From: an uncultured Pelagibacteraceae bacterium
GTDB taxonomy: Bacteria; Pseudomonadota; Alphaproteobacteria; Pelagibacterales; Pelagibacteraceae
Direction: 5' to 3'
Assembly (NCBI GenBank): GCA_902634775.1
Contig: CACPLG010000009.1
Location: 1-59,277, forward strand
DNA length: 59,277 bases
In this document: piece after piece, positions 45,652 through 55,798 of the stretch
Position numbering within the stretch: position 1 is the stretch's first letter
How the letters are laid out: every line of letters starts with the position of its first letter
Notes under the pieces: generated by a model
What the model was told of the DNA's origin: nothing
The model's input: only the letters and a program-made list of their open reading frames with translations
The model's database searches: none
Position numbers and translations under genes: made by a program

Positions 45652-47472
45652 TTAGTGTTGTTTACCAAGTATCGCTTTACCGCTAGGTATTCGTACTTCG
45701 TCAACCATTCTTTGAGTAGCAGCATCAGGTGCTTTAGTCATTAAGCTGACTACCACCATTAATACTAAGCTTACTAAAGATCCAACAATACCAAATGTTA
45801 ATTGAGTAACTCCCCAGAATCCAGGGTAACCACTTCTTACAGCAATTAGATATGCTGTACCAGCAATTAAACCACCCAACATTCCAGCGACTGCTCCTTG
45901 AGCATTAGCTCTCTTCCACCATACTCCTAATACAAGTGGGAAGAACAATCCTGACATTGCAAAGTCAAAAGCCCAGATGACTGAACCTAAGATACCTTGA
46001 ATCTCAAGAGCTGCAATTGTTGCTCCTGCAAAACCAATTAATACAAGCAATACCCTTGCAACGATAAGTCTTTTCGCTGTCTCTGCTTTAGGGTTAATCA
46101 TCTTGTAGTAAACGTCATGAGATAGAGCATTTGATATCGCTAACACTAATCCGTCAGCTGTTGACATGGCAGCAGCCATACCTCCAGCAGCAACTAGACC
46201 AGAAATTACGTATGGTAATCCTGCTATCTCTGGAGTAGCCAATACAACGGCTTTACCACCCATGAAAAACTCGTTTAATTCAAGTGTTCCATTTCCGTTA
46301 AAGTCGCTTACAAACATTAAGTTTGCTTGGTTCCAGTTTTGATACCAGTCAATCGCTTGAACTTCAGTAATTGATTTACCAATAATTCCAGTAGCTAAAT
46401 TTGGATCCATTAGTGATAGTTTAGACAAAGTCGCTAACATTGGTGCTGAAGAGTATAGTAGGAATATAAAGAATAGTGACCAACCTACCGATCTTCTTGC
46501 AGCTTTCACACTTGGAGTTGTGAAATATCTCATCATAACGTGTGGTAATGAAGCTGTTCCAGCCATCATACAAACCGCTAATGAAATAAATTTCCAAGGT
46601 GTTGTGTTAACTTCTGCGTGCGCTTTAGTTATACCTGCTAAGCCTTTTGGCACCTGTTTTAGGTCAGCTGCAGAGTTTTTAATTTCGCCAAGACCAAATT
46701 GAGCTTCTAACTCAGCGATCCTTGCTACTTCATCTGCTAACATAAAGTGTGGAAATACTCCCGCACCCATTTTGTTACTGATCCAGAAAACTGGTAACAA
46801 GTATGCTATAATCAGCACGATGTACTGAGCAACTTGCGTCCAAGTAACTGCTCTCATTCCTCCAAGCATTGAACACATCAATATACTTGCAAGACCAACG
46901 TACACAGCAATCTCGAAAGGAATATCAAGTGCAACTGATGCAATTGTTCCTGTCGCGTTTATCTGTGCAGTCACGTATGTGAATGATGCAACTGTTAAGA
47001 CTATTACCGCAGATAGTCTAGCCATGTTTCCGCCGTATCTAGTTCCAATAAAATCTGGAACTGTATAGCAACCAAACTTTCTTAAGTATGGTGCTAACAG
47101 CGAAGCAACTAGTACGTATCCACCCGTCCAACCAACAAGCAATGCCATATAGCCGTAACCCTTGAAGTAAATTCCTCCAGCCATCGCAACGAATGAAGCA
47201 CCAGACATCCAGTCTGCTGCAGTAGCCATTCCGTTGAATACCGTTGGAACCTGTCTTCCAGCTACGTAATATGCATCTGTTTGCATTGTACGTGATAGGT
47301 AACCAATCAACGCATAAATTAAAACTGTAAACGCAACAAAGAAAATACCAATTAACTTTGCTGACATTCCAGCTTGTTCAGCAATCGCCATTAAGATTAT
47401 GAAAACGATAAACCCGCCGGTATATGTTCCATAAATCTTAGGAAGATTGTCTATAAATTTACCTTTAAACAT
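45652..47472 (-). CDS. Sodium:solute symporter (VC_2705/ActP-like subfamily)
   Basis: The 606-residue protein has about 13 transmembrane helices of the SSS family (DAYYVAGRQVPTVFNGMATAADWMSGASFVAMAGG, MRAVTWTQVAQYIVL). Members paired with a DUF4212 protein import acetate or similar small carboxylates; acs lies nearby. A soluble loop of about residues 355-405 carries an exact EF-hand-type loop, DFNGNGTLELNE (390-401). GC-richer third positions and dense conserved codons suggest high expression. It starts by TAATG overlap with the DUF4212 gene. Confidence 0.92.
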   Translation of the reverse strand: MFKGKFIDNLPKIYGTYTGGFIVFIILMAIAEQAGMSAKLIGIFFVAFTVLIYALIGYLSRTMQTDAYYVAGRQVPTVFNGMATAADWMSGASFVAMAGGIYFKGYGYMALLVGWTGGYVLVASLLAPYLRKFGCYTVPDFIGTRYGGNMARLSAVIVLTVASFTYVTAQINATGTIASVALDIPFEIAVYVGLASILMCSMLGGMRAVTWTQVAQYIVLIIAYLLPVFWISNKMGAGVFPHFMLADEVARIAELEAQFGLGEIKNSAADLKQVPKGLAGITKAHAEVNTTPWKFISLAVCMMAGTASLPHVMMRYFTTPSVKAARRSVGWSLFFIFLLYSSAPMLATLSKLSLMDPNLATGIIGKSITEVQAIDWYQNWNQANLMFVSDFNGNGTLELNEFFMGGKAVVLATPEIAGLPYVISGLVAAGGMAAAMSTADGLVLAISNALSHDVYYKMINPKAETAKRLIVARVLLVLIGFAGATIAALEIQGILGSVIWAFDFAMSGLFFPLVLGVWWKRANAQGAVAGMLGGLIAGTAYLIAVRSGYPGFWGVTQLTFGIVGSLVSLVLMVVVSLMTKAPDAATQRMVDEVRIPSGKAILGKQH

Positions 47473-47735
47473 TAGTCATCCTCTCTTTCAGTGTAGCCGA
47501 ACTCTTCGTCAATTTTTTCTTGTCTATTCGCAAACCAGAAAATCAGTACTACGAAAATTCCAAGAGAACCTTGACATGTCATGTAATAAGACAACGGATA
47601 TCCAAGTGGTCTTATTGATGACGCTTCCATCTCGGCGCCGAAGAAAAAGATGCCAATAGAGAAAACGAACCAGATTGCTAATGTAATAAATAGCAACATC
47701 CTAGTTTTTTCCCAGTGTTGTTGTTGTTTTGACAT
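47472..47735 (-). CDS. DUF4212 small symporter subunit
   Basis: The 87-residue protein has two membrane helices (LLFITLAIWFVFSIGIFFFGA and SLGIFVVLIFWFANRQEKID). It matches the small subunit family that precedes VC_2705-type symporters and is presumed to form a complex with them. The start at 47735 (MSKQQQHWEKTR) is chosen because a strong GGGAGGG ribosome-binding site (47743-47749) lies seven bases before it; an in-frame ATG at 47786 is upstream of that site. Confidence 0.93.
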   Translation of the reverse strand: MSKQQQHWEKTRMLLFITLAIWFVFSIGIFFFGAEMEASSIRPLGYPLSYYMTCQGSLGIFVVLIFWFANRQEKIDEEFGYTEREDD

Positions 47736-47857
47736 TTTTTTTCCCTCCCTATAGGTTAAAAGACGAAACATTACCCAAAATGACATAGATTGGAACCCCT
47801 AAAAATGTTAAAATTAAGTGTGTTTTTACACAATTAGACAACTTGAAGTAGAAAATA

Positions 47858-48481
47858 ATGCTAAAATATAAATTCAATCTTAAAGATATAAGTCTTGCAG
47901 ATTTTAAAGTCTATTTAGCAGCAATGTTTAAAGCAGTGCTTCCAAAGAGTAAGTTGAGGAATTTAGACGACCTAAAAAAATTTATTCAAGAGAAATCAGC
48001 TTGGGTAACACAGGTTACCCTTTATAATTATTTAAAAACCAGGATGGGAACAAGATATGTTTTGCATTTTGATAATGAAGAATTTTTATCTTCAATAAAC
48101 AAAGCAAAATGGAATATTTATTATGTGGCCCTTCAAGATCTTACTTTCTACAGCTTCTCTTATCTAAATTATTTCTTTAAATACGAAGATACAGCCAAAT
48201 CGAAAATGATTTATGAAGAAATCTTGCACGATGAACTTAAGAATGGAATGCCAGATGATATAATTGCAAAAGGAAAAGCAACTTTTGACAAAAGATTAGA
48301 AGAAATTGATTGGAAAAAATATTTTAGTTATTTGCCATTTAATAAGAGCGCTTTAGCTTTGTACGAATGGGCGCCAATTGCTGAAGAACTTAAAACTCTA
48401 GATAGAAAAATTGTTTTAAACTCTATGATATTGAAGTGGGATAATATTAAAGAAGAATTTGAAAAGAGAATTAATTTTTAA
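47858..48481 (+). CDS. Conserved protein of unknown function (207 aa)
   Basis: The protein is soluble and mostly helical, rich in Lys, Tyr, Leu and Trp, with no signal peptide or membrane segment. Notable segments are [57 protein letters not shown] and [32 protein letters not shown] recognise no catalytic motif. It diverges from the DUF4212/symporter pair (122-base gap) and converges on acs, interleaving stops in TTAA. A link to acetate metabolism is possible from position only. Confidence 0.78.
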   Translation: MLKYKFNLKDISLADFKVYLAAMFKAVLPKSKLRNLDDLKKFIQEKSAWVTQVTLYNYLKTRMGTRYVLHFDNEEFLSSINKAKWNIYYVALQDLTFYSFSYLNYFFKYEDTAKSKMIYEEILHDELKNGMPDDIIAKGKATFDKRLEEIDWKKYFSYLPFNKSALALYEWAPIAEELKTLDRKIVLNSMILKWDNIKEEFEKRINF

Positions 48482-50538
48482 ATATTTTTCCTTTCATCAA
48501 CAAGACTTTTTACAACACTAGGATCTGCTAAAGTTGTAGTGTCTCCAAGTTGATCATGTTCATTTGCTGCAATCTTTCGTAAAATTCTTCTCATGATTTT
48601 TCCTGATCTAGTTTTTGGAAGCCCAGGTGAAAAATGAATTATATCAGGTGTAGCTATCGGTCCAATTTGTTTTCTTACCCAAAGTTTTAAGTCTCTTTCT
48701 AAATCACCGTCTGGATTTTCTCCTACGTTAAGAGTTACGTAACAATACAAACCATTTCCTTTTATGTCGTGAGGATAACCAACAACAGCAGCCTCTGCTA
48801 CTTTAGGATGAGCTACAAAAGCACTTTCTATTTCAGCAGTCCCTAAGTTGTGACCTGATACGATTATAACATCATCAACTCTTCCTGTGATCCAATAGTA
48901 ACCATCTTTATCTCTTCGACATCCATCTCCAGTAAAATATTTTCCATCAAATTGAGAAAAATATGTTTCAATAAATCTATTGTGGTCTCCATAAACAGTT
49001 CTCATTTGTCCAGGCCATGATTGAGCAATACACAGTCTTCCTTGGGCTTCGCCTTTTAAAACGTTTCCATCCTTATCAACTATTACAGGTTTTATTCCAT
49101 AGAAAGGTTTTGTCGCTGAACCTGGTTTAAGGTCTATCGCCCCAGTCTGTGGACTTATTAATATTCCACCTGTTTCTGTTTGCCACCATGTATCTACAAT
49201 TGGACACTTACCATCACCCACTGTTTTATAATACCATTCCCACGCCTCAGGATTTATTGGTTCCCCAACAGTACCTAAAAGTTTTAAGCTTTTTCTTGAA
49301 GTTTTTTTAACAGGCCCTTCTCCCTCTCTCATTAAAGCTCTGATCGCGGTAGGAGCTGTATAAAAAATGTTTACTTTATATTTATCAACAATTTGCCACC
49401 ATCTTGAGCTGTCGGGATAAGTTGGAATTCCTTCAAACATAATTGTTGTTGCTCCGTTAGCTAAAGGTCCATAAATGATATAACTATGTCCTGTGATCCA
49501 ACCAATGTCTGCGGTACACCAATAAATATCTTTCTGTTTATAATTGAATATATACTGATGAGTCATCGAGGCATACACCATATAACCACCTGTTGTATGA
49601 AGCACACCTTTAGGCTTACCTGTTGAACCAGATGTGTACAGAATGAAAAGAGGATCTTCTGCATTCATTTCTTCAGGCTCGCACACAGAAGGAACATTTT
49701 TTGTTATGTCATGATACCAAACATCTTTATCATCATTCCAATTAATTCTATTTCCTGTTCTTTTAACAACAACACATTTTTTAACATTGGTGCAACTCAA
49801 CAACGCTTCATCTGTTATTTCTTTTAATGGAATTATTTTTCCACCTCTGACACCCTCGTCAGCAGTCACAACATAATCTGAATTACAGTCATTAATTCTA
49901 CCTGCAATACTGTCGGGCGAAAATCCGCCAAAAATTATTGAGTGTATAGCACCAATTCTTGCACATGCTAGCATCGTGTATGCAAGCTCCGGTATCATAG
50001 TTAAATAAATCGTTACTCTATCGCCTTTTTTTACACCAATATTTTTTAATCCGTTTGCAATTTTAGATACTTCCATATGGAGTTGCTTGTAGCTTATTTT
50101 CTTTTGAACTTTTGGATCATCTCCAACCCAAATTATTGCAGTCTTATCTTTGTCGTTTTTTAAGTGTCTATCAATGCAGTTTGCGGAAGCATTTAAGGTT
50201 CCATCATAAAACCATTTAATATGCACATCAGATTTACTATACTTAACGTCTTTAATCTTAGAATATGGCTTAATCCAACTTATTCTCTTTCCTTCTTTTC
50301 TCCAAAATGAGTCATTTTCTTTTAAAGATTGATTGTATTTTTTTTCATACAAGGTCTTTGTAACCAAAGCTTTTTTAATCCATTCGGATTTAGTTTTATA
50401 AATTTTTTCACTATTATCTATTGTTTTACTAATCGATAATTTCGTTTTTCTTTTTTTTGACTTTCGTAAAACCTTTTTCCTCTTTTTAGTAGATTTTCTT
50501 TTTTTAATTTTTTTTCCTTTTTTCCTTTTTTTTGGCAT
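48478..50538 (-). CDS. acs: Acetyl-CoA synthetase with polybasic N-terminal extension
   Basis: Acs activates acetate to acetyl-CoA via acetyl-AMP. The body has WIKPY...[18 protein letters not shown], the AMP-binding [27 protein letters not shown] and the C-terminal [11 protein letters not shown] with the Lys that is acetylated in other Acs enzymes. The 686-residue protein is longer than E. coli Acs (652) because of a roughly 40-residue tail. Of its first 33 residues, 23 are Lys or Arg. No ATG is available after the tail. It follows the EVE gene by one base. Confidence 0.95.
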   Translation of the reverse strand: MPKKRKKGKKIKKRKSTKKRKKVLRKSKKRKTKLSISKTIDNSEKIYKTKSEWIKKALVTKTLYEKKYNQSLKENDSFWRKEGKRISWIKPYSKIKDVKYSKSDVHIKWFYDGTLNASANCIDRHLKNDKDKTAIIWVGDDPKVQKKISYKQLHMEVSKIANGLKNIGVKKGDRVTIYLTMIPELAYTMLACARIGAIHSIIFGGFSPDSIAGRINDCNSDYVVTADEGVRGGKIIPLKEITDEALLSCTNVKKCVVVKRTGNRINWNDDKDVWYHDITKNVPSVCEPEEMNAEDPLFILYTSGSTGKPKGVLHTTGGYMVYASMTHQYIFNYKQKDIYWCTADIGWITGHSYIIYGPLANGATTIMFEGIPTYPDSSRWWQIVDKYKVNIFYTAPTAIRALMREGEGPVKKTSRKSLKLLGTVGEPINPEAWEWYYKTVGDGKCPIVDTWWQTETGGILISPQTGAIDLKPGSATKPFYGIKPVIVDKDGNVLKGEAQGRLCIAQSWPGQMRTVYGDHNRFIETYFSQFDGKYFTGDGCRRDKDGYYWITGRVDDVIIVSGHNLGTAEIESAFVAHPKVAEAAVVGYPHDIKGNGLYCYVTLNVGENPDGDLERDLKLWVRKQIGPIATPDIIHFSPGLPKTRSGKIMRRILRKIAANEHDQLGDTTTLADPSVVKSLVDERKNI

Positions 50539-50539
50539 A

Positions 50540-50953
50540 TTAAATATTACCCATTTTATTTAAAATTTTCCAGCTTTTAGAGTCAATTGGCATTACTGAT
50601 AATCTGCTTTGTTTAATAAGGGGAATTTCACTCAATGAGCTATTTTTTTTAATATCCTCTAATTTTATTGGATTTTTAAATTTTTTCTTAAATCTAACCA
50701 TGACTGCAACGAACATCTTTTTTTTGTCTGTTGGATCTAAGAAAGCTTCTTTTATTACATCTACTATACCAACAATTTCTTTTCCAATATTTGAATGGTA
50801 AAAAAAACAAAGATCACCATTTTTCATTTTTTTTAAATTATTTCTTGCCTGATAATTTCTAACACCATCCCACATGGCCCCTTTATTGCCAGCTTTTTCT
50901 TGTTGTCCAAGAGACCATACATCTGGTTCAGACTTTAGTAGCCAATACTTCAT
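50540..50953 (-). CDS. EVE (PUA-like) domain protein
   Basis: The 137-residue protein is an almost bare EVE domain: [50 protein letters not shown], and [21 protein letters not shown] domains bind modified bases in DNA or RNA, and single-domain forms are common in proteobacteria without a settled role. The start matches the family. It precedes acs by one base, and tsaD, its frequent neighbour in alphaproteobacteria, lies past one inserted gene. Confidence 0.93.
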   Translation of the reverse strand: MKYWLLKSEPDVWSLGQQEKAGNKGAMWDGVRNYQARNNLKKMKNGDLCFFYHSNIGKEIVGIVDVIKEAFLDPTDKKKMFVAVMVRFKKKFKNPIKLEDIKKNSSLSEIPLIKQSRLSVMPIDSKSWKILNKMGNI

Positions 50954-51008
50954 TTTATTCGTCTATTCATTTTACGTTACATTATAATTAATATATATCT
51001 TTTTATAA

Positions 51009-51704
51009 ATGAAATTTTTAAAATATTATCAAAAAATAGATGATGCAATTTCATATCTTCTTTCTTCGGTAAGTAATGAGAAAAAATTACTTAAAGATAT
51101 TTTAGGAAAAAAGGAAATCACATACGTTGATATTGGTACTAATGTTGGAAATTATTTAGATTTTGTAAAAAAAAACTTCAAAATCAAGCAGGTATATTGT
51201 TTTGAGCCAATCGAGAGCCTTGCAAAAGAGCTTGAGGAAAAAATTTTAGGTATTAAAAAAAGTAAAATATTTAATTACGCATTGTCAAACAAGAACAGTA
51301 ATAAGAAATTTTATCTTTATGATATTCCTTCTCAATCAAGTTTTTATAAACAAAATGATACATACACCACAGTCCAAAAAATTAAAAAAAAAATTAATGT
51401 TAAAATTAACGTATTCGATAAAATATTTACGAAAAATTTAAAAATTGATTTTTGCAAAATTGATGCTGAAGGTGAAGATTATAACATTTTGAGAGGAATG
51501 GAAAAAAACCTAAAAAAAAGGAATATTAAGTTGTTGAAGGTTGAATTATGTTTTCCTCTTATGCATAAAAATGTTAATTGTACCTATTTAGATATACTAA
51601 ATTATCTTAAAAGATTCGACTATGATTTATTTTCAATTACAAAAATTAAATATAAGAATAATGAAATTTTATTTATGGATGCTATCTTTATAAACAGAAG
51701 ATAG
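51009..51704 (+). CDS. FkbM-family methyltransferase
   Basis: The 231-residue protein has a SAM-binding start YVDIGTNVGNYLDFVKKNF, VYCFEPIESLAKELEE, the middle FNYALSNKNSNKKFYLYD, and the FkbM signature DFCKIDAEGEDYNILRGMEK. Such enzymes O-methylate sugars, lipids or secondary metabolites; many in marine bacteria lie in surface-polysaccharide islands. This one is alone between EVE and tsaD genes and is very AT-rich, consistent with an inserted accessory gene. Confidence 0.9.
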   Translation: MKFLKYYQKIDDAISYLLSSVSNEKKLLKDILGKKEITYVDIGTNVGNYLDFVKKNFKIKQVYCFEPIESLAKELEEKILGIKKSKIFNYALSNKNSNKKFYLYDIPSQSSFYKQNDTYTTVQKIKKKINVKINVFDKIFTKNLKIDFCKIDAEGEDYNILRGMEKNLKKRNIKLLKVELCFPLMHKNVNCTYLDILNYLKRFDYDLFSITKIKYKNNEILFMDAIFINRR

Positions 51705-51705
51705 C

Positions 51706-52776
51706 TCAAATTTTTACTCCAGCACCTTTCATAAATTTTGCTTTACTATCTAGTTGCCATCTTGGATTTACCTCAAAATTCTGATTATTAAATTTTTTCT
51801 TCTTGAACCTTTCTAAACCTGCAAGCGCTATCATTGCTGCGTTATCTGTGCAAAAATTTAAATCAGGAAAATAAATTTTGAAATTTTCTTCTTGGCATAA
51901 TTTTTTTAAAGTAAAACGAATTTGTTTGTTAGCAGCAACTCCACCTGCAACTATCAAAGTTCTATTTTTTGGATAAAGTTTTAAATATTGCTCAAAAGCA
52001 TTTTTTGTTTTTTTATACAAAATATCAAGAATTGTTTTTTGAAAACTCGCTGCAAGATCCCTTCTATCCTCATCCGTTTTAATATATTCTTTAGTTCTAA
52101 GTATTGCAGTTTTTAAACCAGCAAAAGATAAATTTGACCCTCCTCTATTAAAAATAGGTTTCGGAAGTACAAATCTATTTTTGTTTCCCCTTTTTGCCAA
52201 CTCTTCAATTTTAGGTCCACCCGGATAACCAAGATTTAAAAGTTTTGCAGTTTTATCGAATACTTCTCCAAGAGCATCATCTATTGTAGTTCCAAGTCTT
52301 TTGTAATCATCTAATTTATTAACAGTCAAATATTGTGTATGTCCACCCGATATTAAAAAAAGAAGATAAGGATATTTTATGTTAAAGTTTAATTTTGGAC
52401 TCAATGCATGTCCCTCTAAATGATTAATTGCTATAAAAGGTTTTTTTAGAGATAAAGACAATGCTTTAGCAAAATTTAAACCAATCGATAGGCAAACAAT
52501 TAAACCGGGTCCAGCTGTTGCCGCTACAGCGTCTATATTCTTTAAACTTACCTTACTAATCTTTAAAGCTTTTTTTGTCATGATATCAATTTTGTCAAGA
52601 TGCGCTCTTGCAGCTAAATCTGGTACTACTCCACCAAATTTTTTATGAACTTCAAATTGACTCGAAACAACACTTGATAAAATTTTAGGTCTATTTTTTC
52701 CATTATCTCTCAATATTGATACAGCTGTCTCATCACAACTAGTTTCTATACCAATAATGATTATTTTTTTTTTCAT
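51706..52776 (-). CDS. tsaD: tRNA N6-threonylcarbamoyladenosine transferase TsaD
   Basis: TsaD transfers threonylcarbamoyl to A37 of ANN-decoding tRNAs. The 356-residue protein has IGIETSCDETAVSIL, the metal-binding NHLEGHALSP, LLFLISGGHTQYL, GYPGGPKIEELA and VAGGVAANKQIR. It diverges from hemC with a 50-base gap, the arrangement seen in many alphaproteobacteria. Confidence 0.98.
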   Translation of the reverse strand: MKKKIIIIGIETSCDETAVSILRDNGKNRPKILSSVVSSQFEVHKKFGGVVPDLAARAHLDKIDIMTKKALKISKVSLKNIDAVAATAGPGLIVCLSIGLNFAKALSLSLKKPFIAINHLEGHALSPKLNFNIKYPYLLFLISGGHTQYLTVNKLDDYKRLGTTIDDALGEVFDKTAKLLNLGYPGGPKIEELAKRGNKNRFVLPKPIFNRGGSNLSFAGLKTAILRTKEYIKTDEDRRDLAASFQKTILDILYKKTKNAFEQYLKLYPKNRTLIVAGGVAANKQIRFTLKKLCQEENFKIYFPDLNFCTDNAAMIALAGLERFKKKKFNNQNFEVNPRWQLDSKAKFMKGAGVKI

Positions 52777-52826
52777 AAAAGGTTTCTATTAATATAATTT
52801 ACTCTAAAAATAAAAAAATTAAATAA

Positions 52827-53726
52827 ATGGAAAAAATTATAATTGGTTCTCGAGGAAGTAAATTGGCATTGAAATATGCTGAAATCGCAAAAAAAGCTTT
52901 TTTTAAAGAACTTGATATAGAAATAGAAATAAAAAAGATCACAACAGAGGGTGATTTAGTTTTAGATAGAAGGACTAGTGAGATTGGTGGCAAAGGGGAA
53001 TTCATAAAAAATATTGAAAAGGAGCTTTTAAGTAAAAATATTGATGTAGCTGTCCATTCCTTAAAAGATGTTCCATCCGTAAAAACTAAAGGTCTAAATA
53101 TTGAGTGTTTTCTAAAAAGAAATGATCCTCAAGAGGTTTTAATTAATAAAGAAAACTTAACACTTGATAAAATTAAAAAAAATTCTGTTATTGGCACCTC
53201 TTCATTAAGAAGAGAATTTCAGTTAAAATATTTAAGACCAGACTTAAAATTTAAATTAATCAGAGGAAATATTGATACAAGAATTAAAAAATTAGATGAA
53301 GATCAATACGACTCGATTATTTTAGCAAAGGCTGGTCTATCATCTTTATCTATGGAAAATAGAATATCAGAAGTTTTTGAATGTAAGAAATTAGTTCCCC
53401 CAGCTGGCCAAGGAATAATCGTTATACAGTCTAGAGAAAACGATGATAAATTAAATAGCATTCTTTCAAAAATTAACCATTTTGAAACTTCAATTGAAGC
53501 AAAAGTTGAAAGAAAAATTTTAAGTGTTTTAGAGGGTGACTGCAACACTGCAGCAGGCATATATGCTAATGTAAAAGGTAAAAATATAAACATTATAGCT
53601 GAATTATTTTCTGATGATGGTAATAAAAAATTTACTTATAAAGATGAATGTAAAATAGAAGAAGCTATGAAAATTGCTAAAAAAGCTGGTGATGATTTAA
53701 AAAAACAGTTCGAGATGGATAAATAA
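52827..53726 (+). CDS. hemC: Porphobilinogen deaminase
   Basis: HemC links four porphobilinogens into hydroxymethylbilane. The 299-residue protein has IGSRGSKLAL, the catalytic Asp81 in HSLKDVP, GTSSLRRE, RGNIDTRIKKL and EGDCNTAAG with Cys239 for the dipyrromethane cofactor. hemD follows with no spacer. With hemE-H-J elsewhere in the window, most of the late heme pathway is covered. Confidence 0.98.
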   Translation: MEKIIIGSRGSKLALKYAEIAKKAFFKELDIEIEIKKITTEGDLVLDRRTSEIGGKGEFIKNIEKELLSKNIDVAVHSLKDVPSVKTKGLNIECFLKRNDPQEVLINKENLTLDKIKKNSVIGTSSLRREFQLKYLRPDLKFKLIRGNIDTRIKKLDEDQYDSIILAKAGLSSLSMENRISEVFECKKLVPPAGQGIIVIQSRENDDKLNSILSKINHFETSIEAKVERKILSVLEGDCNTAAGIYANVKGKNINIIAELFSDDGNKKFTYKDECKIEEAMKIAKKAGDDLKKQFEMDK

Positions 53727-54425
53727 ATGCATGTCTTGTTAACTAGACCTTTAGAGGACTCATTGGAACTTATAAAAAGATTAAAGGATAAGGGTTTTAC
53801 CGTATCTCACCTCCCATTGATTAAAATAAATAAACTAAATTATCCTAAACTTAAAAGTTCAGAATATAAGGTCATCGTTTTTACAAGCTCAAATGCAATT
53901 AGAAATTTAGATACCAAGGATTTTGATAAAAATATTTTATGTTTTTGTGTTGGAGACGCCACAGAAAAAACTGCAAAACAAAAAGGTTTTCATAATACAT
54001 TTTCGGCTGGTGGCAATGTAAGAAATTTGCGGGAATTAATTTTGCAAAATTTAGAAAAAAAAACTGAGAAAATTTTATATATTAGTGGTGAATTAGTTTC
54101 ATACGATCTAGATAAAGACCTTATTAAAGAAGGATTGAATGTTCAAAAATTAATTAGTTATAGCGTTTCTCACATAGAGAGTTTAAGTTCTGATTTTTTA
54201 AGTGAACTTAAAAAAAAAATTCCTGATATTGTCTATATTTATTCTCAAAATAGTGCAGTAAGTTTTTTAAATTTGATTAAAAAATACGAGCTGGACGATT
54301 ATTGGATGAAAACCAATTTAATGTGTATAGGTGAAAAATCTTCATCTGTATTAAATGAGCTAAAATGGAAGAAAATCTTCTTATTTAATCCTGGTGAAGA
54401 AGAATTTTTATTATATAAAATTTAG
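53727..54425 (+). CDS. hemD: Uroporphyrinogen-III synthase
   Basis: HemD closes hydroxymethylbilane into uroporphyrinogen III. The 232-residue protein has the weakly conserved family pattern: LLTRPLEDSLELIKRLKDKGF, VIVFTSSNAIRNL, CVGDATEKTAKQKGF, ILYISGELVSYDL, YIYSQNSAVSFLNL and MCIGEKSSSVL. Position directly behind hemC confirms the call. Confidence 0.94.
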   Translation: MHVLLTRPLEDSLELIKRLKDKGFTVSHLPLIKINKLNYPKLKSSEYKVIVFTSSNAIRNLDTKDFDKNILCFCVGDATEKTAKQKGFHNTFSAGGNVRNLRELILQNLEKKTEKILYISGELVSYDLDKDLIKEGLNVQKLISYSVSHIESLSSDFLSELKKKIPDIVYIYSQNSAVSFLNLIKKYELDDYWMKTNLMCIGEKSSSVLNELKWKKIFLFNPGEEEFLLYKI

Positions 54426-54427
54426 TT

Positions 54428-55513
54428 ATGGAAGTTTTTATAAATTTTAAAGATCTATTTCTTTCGGTTTGGGACCAGGGAATTCTTGGAATTGATATAG
54501 GTCAAATTCTTATTGGTTTAGGAATATTTTTAGTATTCTTAATTTTCAGAGGCCTTATTAGCAAACTAATTCTCAAAAAATTGGAAATTATATCAAAAAA
54601 AACAACTAATAAATTAGATGATACATTAGTGAAATCTTTAGTTGGCCCAGCAAGATTTTTACCAATAGTGTTAGGTTTCTTTTTTGCAAGTTACTATATG
54701 ACATTTAGTGATGAAACTAGTTCATTCGTTGATACTGTTAATAGAACATTGATTACTATATTATTGTTTTGGATTATTCATCAAATAATAGAACCAATTT
54801 CTTATATATTAAGTGGACTAGATAGAATTTTAACACGTGAATTAATCGGCTGGATAATTAAATCTTTAAAAATACTTATTTTTATACTCGGAGCTGCCGC
54901 TGTATTAGAATTATGGGGAATTAAGATCGGTCCAATTATAGCAGGACTAGGTTTATTTGGTGTTGCAGTAGCACTAGGTGCACAAGACTTATTTAAAAAC
55001 TTAATTTCAGGAATTTTAGTTCTTGTAGAAAAAAGATTTAAAATGGGTGACTGGATTTTAGTTGAAGGCACAATAGAAGGTATTGTTGAAAAAATTGGAT
55101 TTAGATCAACTACTATAAGAAAGTTTGATAAATCATTAGCTATAATACCTAATTTTCAATTTGCTGAAAACGCTGTAATAAATATAAGCCAAACCACAAA
55201 CTGGCTTATAAGCTGGACAATAACACTTCAGTACGACACTACCATCGAGCAATTAAAAAATGTACGGGACCAAATTGAAAATTTTATCAAAGAAAGCAAA
55301 GATTTTGACACAAAAGTTGGCTTAGCTGTAAGAGTAGATAAATTTTCGGATAGCTCAATAGACATGTATGTGAGATGTTTTACACAAACAAATAGTTGGA
55401 TTGAGTGGCTTAAAGTTAAGGAAAGATTAGCAATTGGTATAAAGGAAATTGTAGAAACAAATAAAGCATCGTTTGCATTTCCTAGTCAATCAATATACGT
55501 AGAAAAAAAATGA
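54428..55513 (+). CDS. MscS-family small-conductance mechanosensitive channel
   Basis: The 361-residue inner-membrane protein has about four membrane helices (about 15-170). The MscS pore and upper beta domain follow: GPIIAGLGLFGVAVALGAQDLFKNLISGILVLVEKRFKMGDWILVEGTIEGIVEKIGFRSTTIRKFDKSLAIIPNFQF. Such channels release solutes on hypo-osmotic shock. It lies in the hemC-hemD-mscS-yggT-folD run and overlaps yggT by four bases. Confidence 0.93.
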   Translation: MEVFINFKDLFLSVWDQGILGIDIGQILIGLGIFLVFLIFRGLISKLILKKLEIISKKTTNKLDDTLVKSLVGPARFLPIVLGFFFASYYMTFSDETSSFVDTVNRTLITILLFWIIHQIIEPISYILSGLDRILTRELIGWIIKSLKILIFILGAAAVLELWGIKIGPIIAGLGLFGVAVALGAQDLFKNLISGILVLVEKRFKMGDWILVEGTIEGIVEKIGFRSTTIRKFDKSLAIIPNFQFAENAVINISQTTNWLISWTITLQYDTTIEQLKNVRDQIENFIKESKDFDTKVGLAVRVDKFSDSSIDMYVRCFTQTNSWIEWLKVKERLAIGIKEIVETNKASFAFPSQSIYVEKK

Positions 55514-55797
55514 TCATAATTTACATAGTCGTTATGACAATTCTCAAATATTACTCATATGTAGTAATTGCAAATGTCATTTTAAGTTGGTTAGTTGCTT
55601 TTAATATAATTAATACTGGAAATAGATTTGTTTATTCACTTTTAGACTTTACTTATCGGATGACTGAACCTTTTCTTAATAGAATAAGAACCTTTTTACC
55701 AAATCTTGGTGCATTTGATATTTCACCTGTAATATTACTTATGTTGATATGGATTATGCAAATGTGTATGGAATACTATATAAGACCAATTTTATAA
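55510..55797 (+). CDS. yggT: YggT-family membrane protein
   Basis: The 95-residue protein has two hydrophobic segments and the YggT repeat pattern: VIANVILSWLVAFNIINTGNRFVYSLLDFTYRMTEPFLNRIRTFLPNLGAFDISPVILLMLIW. YggT proteins are implicated in osmotic balance or division-site organisation, without a firm mechanism. It overlaps mscS and stands one base before folD. Confidence 0.9.
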   Translation: MIIIYIVVMTILKYYSYVVIANVILSWLVAFNIINTGNRFVYSLLDFTYRMTEPFLNRIRTFLPNLGAFDISPVILLMLIWIMQMCMEYYIRPIL

Positions 55798-55798
55798 A

